Assembly: GCA_947175285.1 (NCBI GenBank)
Contig: CAMWMM010000349.1
Span: 1 to 5,695, forward strand
Direction of reading: 5' to 3'
Length of the DNA stretch: 5,695 nt
From: an uncultured Lachnospiraceae bacterium
GTDB lineage: Bacteria > Bacillota_A > Clostridia > Lachnospirales > Lachnospiraceae
In this document: one piece after another, positions 1 to 5,621 of the stretch
How positions within the stretch are numbered: the first letter of the stretch is position 1
How the letters are laid out: every line of letters begins with the position of its first letter
Program-made: the position numbers and the translations under genes
Notes under the pieces: generated by a model
What the model saw: only the letters and a program-made list of their open reading frames with translations
Databases searched by the model: none
Told to the model about the DNA's origin: nothing

Positions 1-1110
1 GAGCGCTGCCATGACACTACGCGGCGTACTTAGCATATTCGGCGTATTGATTGCCGCAAGTTTAAGTCCGTCGATGGCAAGCTCTAGCAATAAAAACTGT
101 GCAATAAGCGGTATGTTGGAAGGTTCCTTTACCATAATAAAGCGATACGATTCCGGTATCCACTCAGGATTCTGCATCAAAAGCAAAAACGTCGGTGTGA
201 GTAAATACGTTAAAATACCAATCAAAAAACGTGAAAGTCTCAGATATGTGCCGGTAATGGGCGGGAAATAATAGTCATCCGCCTCCTCCACTATATCAAA
301 AATGGACGTGGGAACAATCATAGCCGAGGGAGAATTATCTACCAAAATAATGATATCCCCCTCTAATATTTGTGCAGACGCCGTGTCAGGACGTTCCGTA
401 AACTTAAATTTAGGAAACGGGTTGAACCAGTTTCTCTGGTACAAACATTCTGCAAGGCTCTCCTGGTTCATAGTAAGCGCATCCACCTTGAGTTCCGAAA
501 TTCTCTTCTTGATTTTATCGAGAAATTTATGGTCTACCCTGTTATCCATATAGCATAACACGATATCGGTTCTGGAACTTTTACCTGCATTCATCATTTC
601 CATCCGCAATTCGGTGCTTCTGATTCTTCGGCGGATCAAAGCCGTATTAAAAACTACGGTTTCCACAAAACCGTCTTTGGAACCTCGCAGTGTCTTATCT
701 TTCTCCGGTTCCGATACTCCTCTTGCCGGATAAGTTCTTGAGTCAATCAGTACACATCTGTCATATCCATCGATAAAAAGCGCAAAAACGCCCGATAAAA
801 TATTGTAAAAGATATCATCCCATTTATCTTTTAAATCTATCTCTACATAAGGCGCCTCTTTTTTGGCCATCTCATATGCGCTCTTTGGCATATCTTCCGG
901 TTTGATGCTGATAAAAAACTGTAAAAGTTTCATCATCAGGTCATCTTTACAGAAACCGTCCACAAAATACATACATGCCTGTCTGCCGCCTACATCAATT
1001 ACCCTGTATACAATATCAAAGCTGGTATCCGGCTGTAGACGTTCTTTCAAATACCGCATACTTTCTTCTAAAGATGTTGTCATTCTATTTTCATTATTTT
1101 CACTTTGCAC
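1..1110 (-). CDS. spoVAF: SpoVAF-like GerA-family spore membrane protein (partial, C-terminus off window)
   Basis: This gene encodes the N-terminal 370 residues of a GerA-family (GerAA/SpoVAF) protein; it is open at the window edge, and the family is usually about 480-500 residues. The soluble N-terminal domain spans about residues 12-285. Recognisable stretches are FDIVYRVIDVGG (31-42), YFVDGFCKDDLM (48-59), the FNPFPKFKFTERPD region (about 229-243), LEGDIIILVDNSPS (249-262) and FPPITGTYLRLSRF (282-295). Two membrane segments follow at about 295-313 and 333-352, then the family motif LAAINTP (351-357). The domain wording resembles SpoVAF more than nutrient-receptor A subunits. In Bacillus, SpoVAF is made in the forespore, sits in the inner spore membrane and is linked to germination ion release. 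The GTG at 1110 is chosen because GGAAGGAG (1127-1120) lies 9 nt upstream. The in-frame ATG at 1134 would fall at the predicted transcription start. The other spoVA genes are not in view. A GerAA-type receptor remains possible. Confidence 0.85.
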   Translation of the reverse strand, partial: MQSENNENRMTTSLEESMRYLKERLQPDTSFDIVYRVIDVGGRQACMYFVDGFCKDDLMMKLLQFFISIKPEDMPKSAYEMAKKEAPYVEIDLKDKWDDIFYNILSGVFALFIDGYDRCVLIDSRTYPARGVSEPEKDKTLRGSKDGFVETVVFNTALIRRRIRSTELRMEMMNAGKSSRTDIVLCYMDNRVDHKFLDKIKKRISELKVDALTMNQESLAECLYQRNWFNPFPKFKFTERPDTASAQILEGDIIILVDNSPSAMIVPTSIFDIVEEADDYYFPPITGTYLRLSRFLIGILTYLLTPTFLLLMQNPEWIPESYRFIMVKEPSNIPLIAQFLLLELAIDGLKLAAINTPNMLSTPRSVMAAL

Positions 1111-1119
1111 AAATAAAAA

Positions 1120-1127
1120 CTCCTTCC
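1120..1127 (-). promoter_or_regulatory. Strong ribosome binding site that decides the spoVAF-like GTG start
   Basis: GGAAGGAG is a near-perfect Shine-Dalgarno sequence placed 9 nt before the GTG at 1110-1108. It lies inside the reading frame that would begin at the upstream ATG (1134-1132), and that ATG has no comparable site. This supports the shorter, GTG-initiated protein. Confidence 0.75.
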
Positions 1128-1141
1128 GCGACATTTTTTCT

Positions 1142-1170
1142 TAGTATGCCTTAGAAGAAGTTTTTTATGC
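1142..1170 (-). promoter_or_regulatory. Sigma-G-like forespore promoter for the spoVAF-like gene
   Basis: On the minus strand GCATA (1170-1166) is followed after exactly 17 nt by CATACTA (1148-1142). The established Bacillus sigma-G consensus is roughly GHATR or TGAATA, 17-18 nt, then CATNHTA. The -10 match is complete and the -35 core fits. Initiation would fall near 1135, giving a leader of about 25 nt that contains the ribosome binding site at 1127-1120. The neighbour is a spore-membrane gene whose Bacillus counterpart is sigma-G dependent, which agrees with the motif. Sigma-F recognises an overlapping pattern and could also act here, although the GG-containing sigma-F -10 form fits less well. 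This is inferred from the motif only. Confidence 0.7.
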
Positions 1171-1178
1171 TTATTTTT

Positions 1179-1613
1179 CTATTGCTTTCCGGTGCTGCCG
1201 TGTCCGCCTCTGTCCGCATTGTCAAGACTTTCTACCTCGTCAAAAACAATTTTCGGCTGATTTTCCATAATACGAAACTGGCAGATTCTGTCATTTACAT
1301 GAATCTGAGTGTCACGCACTGCATAGACCGGCATAAACCACTGGTCATTATCTCCACAATAGGAACGGTCTATTACGCCCTGGTGATTCGTCTGGATTAT
1401 CCCGAAATTTTTAAAAGTCGAACTTCTCGGCACAACGTGCGCTTCATATCCTTCCGGCAGCTCCATTGCCACGCCAAGCGGAATCAGCTTAAAATCGCCT
1501 TTTTTTAAAGTAACATCCTCTGCCGCACGCAAATCAATCCAATCCGATTTACCGTTTATATAGGTCAGTTTTTCTATTTTGTCCGTAAAATATTTAATTT
1601 TGATTGTCTTCAT
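1179..1613 (-). CDS. dut: Trimeric dUTP diphosphatase, Bacillus YncF type
   Basis: This enzyme hydrolyses dUTP to dUMP and pyrophosphate in the cytoplasm, keeping uracil out of DNA and supplying dUMP for thymidylate synthase. From ATG 1613 it has 144 residues, about the length of B. subtilis YncF, and the numbering appears to coincide. Motif I is [10 protein letters not shown] (24-33). Motif II is [10 protein letters not shown] (62-71) with Ser64. Motif III is [12 protein letters not shown] (79-90) with the catalytic-site Asp82. Motif IV is RICQFRI (109-115). Motif V is RGGHGSTG (135-142). His occupies the motif V position where most trimeric dUTPases have the uracil-stacking Phe. Phe93 after motif III matches the alternative Phe-lid described for YncF. 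GAGGGG (1625-1620) lies 6 nt before ATG 1613. An in-frame ATG at 1661 would add 16 residues encoded by hairpin sequence and is unlikely. Only 78 nt separate dut from nrdG, with no clear terminator, so co-transcription is likely. Confidence 0.93.
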   Translation of the reverse strand: MKTIKIKYFTDKIEKLTYINGKSDWIDLRAAEDVTLKKGDFKLIPLGVAMELPEGYEAHVVPRSSTFKNFGIIQTNHQGVIDRSYCGDNDQWFMPVYAVRDTQIHVNDRICQFRIMENQPKIVFDEVESLDNADRGGHGSTGKQ

Positions 1614-1630
1614 GCCATGCCCCTCATTCT

Positions 1631-1659
1631 GCGATGTTTGAGCGTAAGCGCAAACTCGC
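1631..1659 (-). other. Imperfect hairpin just upstream of the dut ribosome binding site
   Basis: GCGA at 1631-1634 pairs with TCGC at 1656-1659, and GTTTG at 1636-1640 pairs with CAAAC at 1651-1655. A GC/GC step at 1642-1643 with 1648-1649 continues the stem, leaving a 4-nt loop, one bulged base at 1635 and one internal mismatch. It abuts the hairpin at 1660-1683 and lies 5 nt before the dut ribosome binding site. No U-tract follows on the transcribed strand, so it does not look like a terminator. It may be an mRNA processing or stability element, or a copy of a dispersed palindromic repeat. Confidence 0.6.
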
Positions 1660-1683
1660 ATGTGAAAAATTTATTTTTCACAT
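1660..1683 (-). other. Perfect 10-bp hairpin downstream of nrdG
   Basis: The arms ATGTGAAAAA and TTTTTCACAT are perfect inverted repeats around a 4-nt loop (1670-1673). The structure starts 8 nt after the nrdG stop. Its first arm on the minus strand (1683-1674) largely coincides with the third unit of the TGTGAA repeat. A run of five T lies inside the second arm rather than after the stem, so termination would be weak at best. A role in 3'-end stabilisation of nrdDG mRNA or partial attenuation before dut is possible but not shown. Confidence 0.6.
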
Positions 1684-1700
1684 TATTCACACTATTCACA
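1674..1700 (-). repeat. Three tandem 9-bp repeats spanning the nrdG stop codon
   Basis: On the minus strand the units TGTGAATAG (1700-1692), TGTGAATAA (1691-1683) and TGTGAAAAA (1682-1674) follow each other without gaps. In the nrdG frame the first reads Cys-Glu-stop, the second Cys-Glu-stop again, and the third Cys-Glu-Lys. The array therefore repeats the end of the coding sequence and leaves two in-frame stops, TAG then TAA. Replication slippage is the simplest explanation. Confidence 0.65.
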
Positions 1701-2192
1701 ATACAATACCGGAACAGAGGCGTCCTCCTTTTTCAAACTTGCCTGTACGTCAATCACTCTCTGGTTTTTACTCCCTTTCCAGCGCAGGGTTGTATCCTTT
1801 TGCGCCACAACAAACTCTCCGTCCACTAAAACATCAATATATTTCATAGCGGCATCCTGCATGATATTCTCCCAGGAATCTCCGGTATAAAGCCAGATTG
1901 TTTTCGTTGGGTACTTCTGTTTAATCTCCGCCGCAAGATTCCTGATTTCCGGTCTGTTTGCCGAATGAAACGGGTCTCCGCCTGAAAATGTAACGCCTGA
2001 AATATAAGGTTTGTCAAGCTGCTCAAAAATTTCTTTTTTCGCCTGCTCATCGAATAATATCCCGCCGTCAGGATCCCATGTAATCGGGTTCTGGCACTCC
2101 TTACAGCAGTGGGAACAGCCCGCAACCCACAGAACAACCCGCAGCCCGTCCCCATTCAGCATATCGTCCTTTGTTATGTTATGATATCTCAT
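1692..2192 (-). CDS. nrdG: Anaerobic ribonucleotide reductase activating protein (radical SAM)
   Basis: NrdG is the iron-sulphur activase that uses S-adenosylmethionine to place the glycyl radical on NrdD. The 166-residue length is near the family norm of about 155-170. The radical-SAM CX3CX2C motif is Cys26, Cys30 and Cys33 within AGCSHCCKECQNP. The GGDP motif is at 71-74 in VTFSGGDPF. Later family signatures are WLYTGDSWE (100-108), VDGEFV (123-128) and a GSKNQRVIDV stretch (140-149) matching the usual GSxNQRVIDV. The ATG at 2192 lies 17 nt after the nrdD stop and is preceded by AAGG (2201-2198). This spacing indicates transcription and probably translation coupled to nrdD. The last two codons and stop form the first unit of a 9-bp repeat. 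Assignment rests on motifs and on direct adjacency to its substrate enzyme. Confidence 0.96.
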   Translation of the reverse strand: MRYHNITKDDMLNGDGLRVVLWVAGCSHCCKECQNPITWDPDGGILFDEQAKKEIFEQLDKPYISGVTFSGGDPFHSANRPEIRNLAAEIKQKYPTKTIWLYTGDSWENIMQDAAMKYIDVLVDGEFVVAQKDTTLRWKGSKNQRVIDVQASLKKEDASVPVLYCE

Positions 2193-2209
2193 CTCTACCT
2201 TACCCTTTT

Positions 2210-4399
2210 TTACATACTTTTTCGCTCTGCTATCTCCGCCATCTTAGCGTCGCTCAGTCTCGTATCTCCATGAACACGCGAGTAAGCAAGATATCCGTTC
2301 ATTCTGTCTATTTTGGTCAGATTACGGCTTCCGCAGACAGGGCATTCATCCATCTCCAGTTCCTGATGTCCGCAGTCGTCACAATATGCAAGCGAAAGAT
2401 TGACGCCCTCATAAAATCCCATATCCATTGCGCGTCTAATTAATGTTTTGATTGCCTCAACATTATAATCAATAGGATATTTTACATACTGAATTTTCCC
2501 GCCGTTGGCAAGTTCCCAGAACCGGTATTCCTTATCCTGCTTTTCAATCGGAGTAATATCTTCCGTTACATGACAGTGAAAACTGTTGGAAACATATTCC
2601 CTATCGGAAACACCCTCTACAATGCCGTATTTCGCACGGAACTGTTTCACCTGAAGGCCGCAGAGATTCTCCGCAGGCGTTCCGTAAATAGCATATAGAT
2701 GACCGTCTTCCTCTTTATATTCATTAATTTTATTATTAATATGTTCTAATACTTCAAGGGCAAACTGACCGTCCTCAACGAGCGATTTCCCATTATATAA
2801 CTCCTGTAATTCATTAAATGCCGTAATACCGAAACTTGCCGTAGCTGTCTTTAAAATCGGCTTAATCTTATCGTGAAGCTGTAAATGTCCGCCATAAAAA
2901 CCACCTTCACAGTAAGCAAGCGGATTCGTAGATGCCCGCATTTCACCAAGATAAGCATATGTTCTGATATGCAGCTGGCGGATTAAATTCAGATAATAAT
3001 CCAGCACATCATAGAAATCTTTGCCCTCCTGACGGGATTTTGCTAAAATCATCGGCAGATGCAGAGAAACTACACCAATATTAAATCTACCCACAAAAAT
3101 AGGTGCGTCCCCATCATCAGCAGGATGCATTCCTCCCCTTTCATACCAAGGAGACAGGAAAGCACGGCATCCCATCGGTGAAATCACCTTTCCATATTGC
3201 TTGTACATACTTGCAATATAGCCTTTTCCGGTAAGACTCAGCCAGTCCGGATACATTGTCTTTGCCGAACATTGTACGCCTGCCTCAAAGACTTCCTCCA
3301 GTTCTTTTCCCGGTCCATGCAGGTTTTCATCATAAAGAAAGACTATTTTAGGAAAAAGTACAGGTTTTTTGCACTCTTTTTTACCCTGTCCTTTTCTGCG
3401 TACATTTAACATGATGATAGTGGCGAGTTTTGCAAATCTTCTGGTTCCGATACCAGCCGTTACGGTAATAAACGGATAATCCCCACGGCTGCTTGCCACT
3501 GTATTAAATTTATACTCCCAGCCCTGAAAGCCCTGCTCAAACTCTCTTTTTACATCTTCTAACGCTTCCGCTTCGGCAACCTCTTTGTCTAATCCGAAAC
3601 GGGCGTATTTCGCCAGACTCTTCTGATAAGTTTTCTCCGCGTACGGCTCTAAAATCTTGTCCACTTCCGGTACGGTAAATCCGCCGTACTGCTGGCTTGC
3701 CGCGCTTAACACGATATCTCCGATAACATCAAAAGCAACATCCAGTGTTTTGGGTTCATTATACCAGATATTTCCCATTTCAAAGCCGCCTTGCAGCACT
3801 TCGGCAACATTGAACAGACAGCAGTTCATTGTATCTCTTCTTGCTGACATATCATGTACATAAAGATAACCGTCCCTGCATGCCTGAATCTCTTCCGTAG
3901 TCATAAAGAATTTCTGGTACAACTCTTTATTAAACTGATTAAAAATAAGGCTTCTTTTTGTAGAAACAAGTGCACTGTCCGTATTAGCGTTCTCCTTGTC
4001 TCCAATATACATAATAGACTGACTCTTCTTATAAACATCATCCATCATGCGCACAAAATCCTGTTTATAGTTACGATAATCCCGATAACTTTTGGCTACG
4101 ATGGGTTTCACTTCCTCTAATGCACTTTCTACTACATTATGCATAATCTGAATCGGAATCTGCTCTTCCTCCAACTCATTCACACGATTCACTACCGTTT
4201 GACAGATATGCCGTTTTTCATCTTCCGTAAATTTTGTCAAGGCACGGTAAGCGCTTTTTCCGACAGCATCAATAACTTTCTGAACATTGAAGTCCTCCAG
4301 GCTGCCGTCTTTTTTAATGACTTTGACATCTTTCTGCGGTCTGTATTCCTCTCCATAGTTCGCATCCACTGCTCCCGGCGCTTCTACAAGACTACTCAT
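2210..4399 (-). CDS. nrdD: Anaerobic (class III) ribonucleoside-triphosphate reductase
   Basis: NrdD reduces ribonucleoside triphosphates to deoxyribonucleoside triphosphates under strict anaerobiosis, using an oxygen-sensitive glycyl radical. The 729 residues compare with about 710 in E. coli. An ATP-cone spans about 24-115, starting VKVIKKDGSLEDF, and implies allosteric control of activity by ATP/dATP. The catalytic barrel contains NCCLFN (192-197), whose Cys193 aligns with the radical-abstracting E. coli Cys175, and MGCRAFLSPW (409-418), whose Cys411 corresponds to E. coli Cys384. The C-terminus has a four-Cys zinc site, CDDC (673-676) and CPVC (686-689). The glycyl-radical loop RMNGYL follows with Gly702. 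The ATG at 4399 is preceded by GGGAG 7 nt upstream. nrdG follows at once. Upstream lie a sigma-A promoter and NrdR-like boxes. The reductant (formate or a thioredoxin/glutaredoxin-type protein) cannot be settled by eye. Confidence 0.97.
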   Translation of the reverse strand: MSSLVEAPGAVDANYGEEYRPQKDVKVIKKDGSLEDFNVQKVIDAVGKSAYRALTKFTEDEKRHICQTVVNRVNELEEEQIPIQIMHNVVESALEEVKPIVAKSYRDYRNYKQDFVRMMDDVYKKSQSIMYIGDKENANTDSALVSTKRSLIFNQFNKELYQKFFMTTEEIQACRDGYLYVHDMSARRDTMNCCLFNVAEVLQGGFEMGNIWYNEPKTLDVAFDVIGDIVLSAASQQYGGFTVPEVDKILEPYAEKTYQKSLAKYARFGLDKEVAEAEALEDVKREFEQGFQGWEYKFNTVASSRGDYPFITVTAGIGTRRFAKLATIIMLNVRRKGQGKKECKKPVLFPKIVFLYDENLHGPGKELEEVFEAGVQCSAKTMYPDWLSLTGKGYIASMYKQYGKVISPMGCRAFLSPWYERGGMHPADDGDAPIFVGRFNIGVVSLHLPMILAKSRQEGKDFYDVLDYYLNLIRQLHIRTYAYLGEMRASTNPLAYCEGGFYGGHLQLHDKIKPILKTATASFGITAFNELQELYNGKSLVEDGQFALEVLEHINNKINEYKEEDGHLYAIYGTPAENLCGLQVKQFRAKYGIVEGVSDREYVSNSFHCHVTEDITPIEKQDKEYRFWELANGGKIQYVKYPIDYNVEAIKTLIRRAMDMGFYEGVNLSLAYCDDCGHQELEMDECPVCGSRNLTKIDRMNGYLAYSRVHGDTRLSDAKMAEIAERKSM

Positions 4400-4416
4400 A
4401 CCATTTCTCCCTCACT

Positions 4417-4439
4417 TACTATCCATACTATCTATACTA
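4417..4439 (-). repeat. Short 9-bp tandem repeat in the nrdD leader
   Basis: On the minus strand TAGTATAGA (4439-4431) is followed by TAGTATGGA (4430-4422) and a degenerate TAGTA (4421-4417). The array sits between the second NrdR-like box and the nrdD ribosome binding site. Its first unit forms an inverted repeat with the CTATA of that box. It may be chance in an AT-rich leader, a slippage product, or an additional weak protein-binding site. Confidence 0.4.
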
Positions 4440-4452
4440 CAAAATATAGTTG
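4437..4452 (-). promoter_or_regulatory. NrdR box 2 (downstream) in the nrdDG leader
   Basis: The 16-mer caaCTATATTTTGtag has a core that fits the NrdR-box pattern acaCwAtATaTwGtgt with a single core mismatch. Its centre lies 30 bp, about three helical turns, from box 1. NrdR is the zinc-finger ATP-cone repressor of ribonucleotide reductase genes and typically binds pairs of such boxes about 31 bp apart. The nrdR gene is not in this window, so the assignment rests on motif, spacing and gene context. Confidence 0.65.
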
Positions 4453-4466
4453 CCGTTAACATAACT

Positions 4467-4482
4467 TTTCTATATTTAGTGG
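4467..4482 (-). promoter_or_regulatory. NrdR box 1 (promoter-proximal) upstream of nrdD
   Basis: The 16-mer ccaCTAAATATAGaaa carries the near-palindromic core CTAAATATAG, matching CwAtATaTwG at all but one position. It begins about 3 nt downstream of the predicted transcription start near 4485, so a bound repressor would block promoter clearance or RNA polymerase binding. The outer flank does not match the consensus well on its 3' side. The paired box at 4437-4452 strengthens the call. Confidence 0.65.
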
Positions 4483-4491
4483 TGTATGATT

Positions 4492-4520
4492 AGTATATGA
4501 TAATACCTACCCCATGTCAA
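4492..4520 (-). promoter_or_regulatory. Sigma-A promoter of the nrdDG(-dut) unit
   Basis: On the minus strand a perfect TTGACA -35 (4520-4515) is separated by 17 nt from TATACT (4497-4492), which differs from TATAAT at one base. Transcription would start near 4485 and give a leader of about 85 nt before the nrdD ATG. It lies just downstream of the tandem terminators that close the preceding operon, which marks nrdD as the first gene of a new transcription unit. An intrinsically strong promoter of this kind fits a gene held in check by a repressor such as NrdR. Confidence 0.85.
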
Positions 4521-4541
4521 TCTCTATAAGAAAATAAAATT

Positions 4542-4576
4542 AAAAAAAAACGGATGCCACGCTCTGCGAGTCATCC
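4542..4576 (-). terminator. Second tandem Rho-independent terminator after the WYL gene
   Basis: On the minus strand GGATG (4576-4572) pairs with CATCC (4556-4552). Inside is a CGC-AGA-GCG helix broken from the outer stem by two mismatches around a C-G pair. An uninterrupted run of nine T follows at 4550-4542. The long T-tract makes termination likely despite the imperfect stem. It ends 21 nt before the nrdD -35 element and insulates that promoter from read-through. Confidence 0.75.
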
Positions 4577-4583
4577 TTATGTT

Positions 4584-4612
4584 AAAAAGAGGATATGTTT
4601 TGTAACATATCC
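4584..4612 (-). terminator. First Rho-independent terminator after the WYL gene
   Basis: GGATATGTT and AACATATCC form a perfect 9-bp stem (4591-4599 with 4604-4612) with a 4-nt loop. On the minus strand it is followed by TCTTTTT (4590-4584). It begins 13 nt after the regulator's stop codon. The stem is AT-rich apart from its base, so the second hairpin downstream probably acts as a backup. Confidence 0.75.
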
Positions 4613-4625
4613 CAATGGTCTTAAT

Positions 4626-5618
4626 TTATTGATAATTACCTATGACATTTTGAAGATAATTGCGGTATTGCTCCACAATATCCGTCGGCGCTATCAGACA
4701 TGCACCCTCTCCCAGACCTGTGAGCCATCCGAAAAACTGACCACTGACAGCCACCGTCACCCGAACGGAAAAATGCTCGTCATCTCTTTTTCTGATAGAA
4801 ACATCCCTGCCGAATCTATCCATAACAACGCCTATCAGGTGATTTTGAAACCGTATCGTAACCGTCTCCTGCTTTCCGCCAAACATACTGAATGTCTTAT
4901 TCGCATAATCGGCAATATCAAAACGCTCGAACAGCGCCGCGCCCTCTCTTTTCACACCTGATAACACCTGTATGCTTCCCATTTTATCTACGCGGAAATG
5001 TTTGATTTTGTCTTCTTCCTTATCATGCGCAATCAAATAGTAATTCTCATCCTTGCAGGTAAGCGCCCAGGGACTTACATGGTACAGTTTACCGTCTTTG
5101 CGCGGAACAAGCTGTTTCTCCAGATTCCATTCCAGATACTGAAAAGAAATCTGCTCATTATCCTGTATCGCCCTATGAATATCATCCACAATATAATAAA
5201 TACTTTCATTGGCGGTTTTAATACGGTTTGCTACATACACCTGCCTTTGAAGCTGTTTTGCTTCCGACTGGGACGCCAGTTTTTCAATTTTGCCGATAAG
5301 CTCTTTTGATTTTTTTAACGTGATGAATTTAGAAGACTGTACGACTTCCACTAAAAGCTTTAATTCCGCCAGCTCAAATTCCCTGCTGGCCATATAATAG
5401 CCTCCATTGACTTTTGCTTTTGTCAAAATAATGTCATAGCCGAAATCTATCAACTGATTCATGTCATCATAAATACTCTTCCGTTCCGCTTTGACATCAT
5501 ATTTGGCAAGTTCCTCAATGAGTTTCTGTGCACTCATGCAATGTTCTTCATCCGTCTGTTCCGACAAAATTTTCAAAATATATAATAATTTTAACTTCTG
5601 ATTTGCTGATTTGGGCAT
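4626..5618 (-). CDS. HTH-WYL domain transcriptional regulator (YafY/DeoR-like)
   Basis: This is a 330-residue DNA-binding regulator with the three-part WYL layout. The N-terminal winged helix (about 5-78) holds the helix region SAQKLIEEL (29-37), the ERKSIYDDM segment (45-53) and the wing NGGYYM (71-76). A helical linker follows. The WYL domain spans about 138-220. Its name motif reads YYL (193-195, within ENYYLIAHD) rather than WYL, and the downstream HFRVDKM (207-213) matches the conserved FRxDRI-type strand. A WCX-type C-terminal region spans about 250-328 with the late GLGEGACLIAP segment. WYL domains are known or proposed to sense nucleic-acid or small-molecule ligands; no target can be named here. 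The ATG at 5618 lies 3 nt after the stop of the preceding gene and lacks a close Shine-Dalgarno sequence, suggesting translational coupling. Two terminators close the unit, so control of nrdD by read-through is unlikely. Confidence 0.9.
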   Translation of the reverse strand: MPKSANQKLKLLYILKILSEQTDEEHCMSAQKLIEELAKYDVKAERKSIYDDMNQLIDFGYDIILTKAKVNGGYYMASREFELAELKLLVEVVQSSKFITLKKSKELIGKIEKLASQSEAKQLQRQVYVANRIKTANESIYYIVDDIHRAIQDNEQISFQYLEWNLEKQLVPRKDGKLYHVSPWALTCKDENYYLIAHDKEEDKIKHFRVDKMGSIQVLSGVKREGAALFERFDIADYANKTFSMFGGKQETVTIRFQNHLIGVVMDRFGRDVSIRKRDDEHFSVRVTVAVSGQFFGWLTGLGEGACLIAPTDIVEQYRNYLQNVIGNYQ

Positions 5619-5621
5619 AGA

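Noticed and set aside
1111..1134. Upstream ATG at 1134 as start of the spoVAF-like gene
   Set aside because: It lies at the predicted transcription start and has no ribosome binding site, whereas GTG 1110 has a strong one.
11..1144. Plus-strand reading frames at 11-271, 302-553, 370-558 and 863-1144
   Set aside because: All lie antisense to the spoVAF-like gene, whose minus-strand frame is open throughout and shows recognisable family motifs. The plus frames show no family signature.
1135..1165. Possible terminator between dut and the spoVAF-like gene
   Set aside because: Only about five A/T pairs can form (TTCTT with AAGAA) and the loop is large. The same bases are better explained as the sigma-G-like promoter.
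1614..1661. Upstream in-frame ATG at 1661 giving a 160-residue dUTPase
   Set aside because: The extra 16 residues are encoded by hairpin sequence, and no ribosome binding site was noted. ATG 1613 has GAGGGG 6 nt upstream and gives the 144-residue length of YncF.
1844..2155. Second minus-strand frame of 103 codons inside nrdG
   Set aside because: It overlaps the clear radical-SAM frame entirely, is rich in Arg and Cys and shows no family motifs, so it is an out-of-frame shadow.
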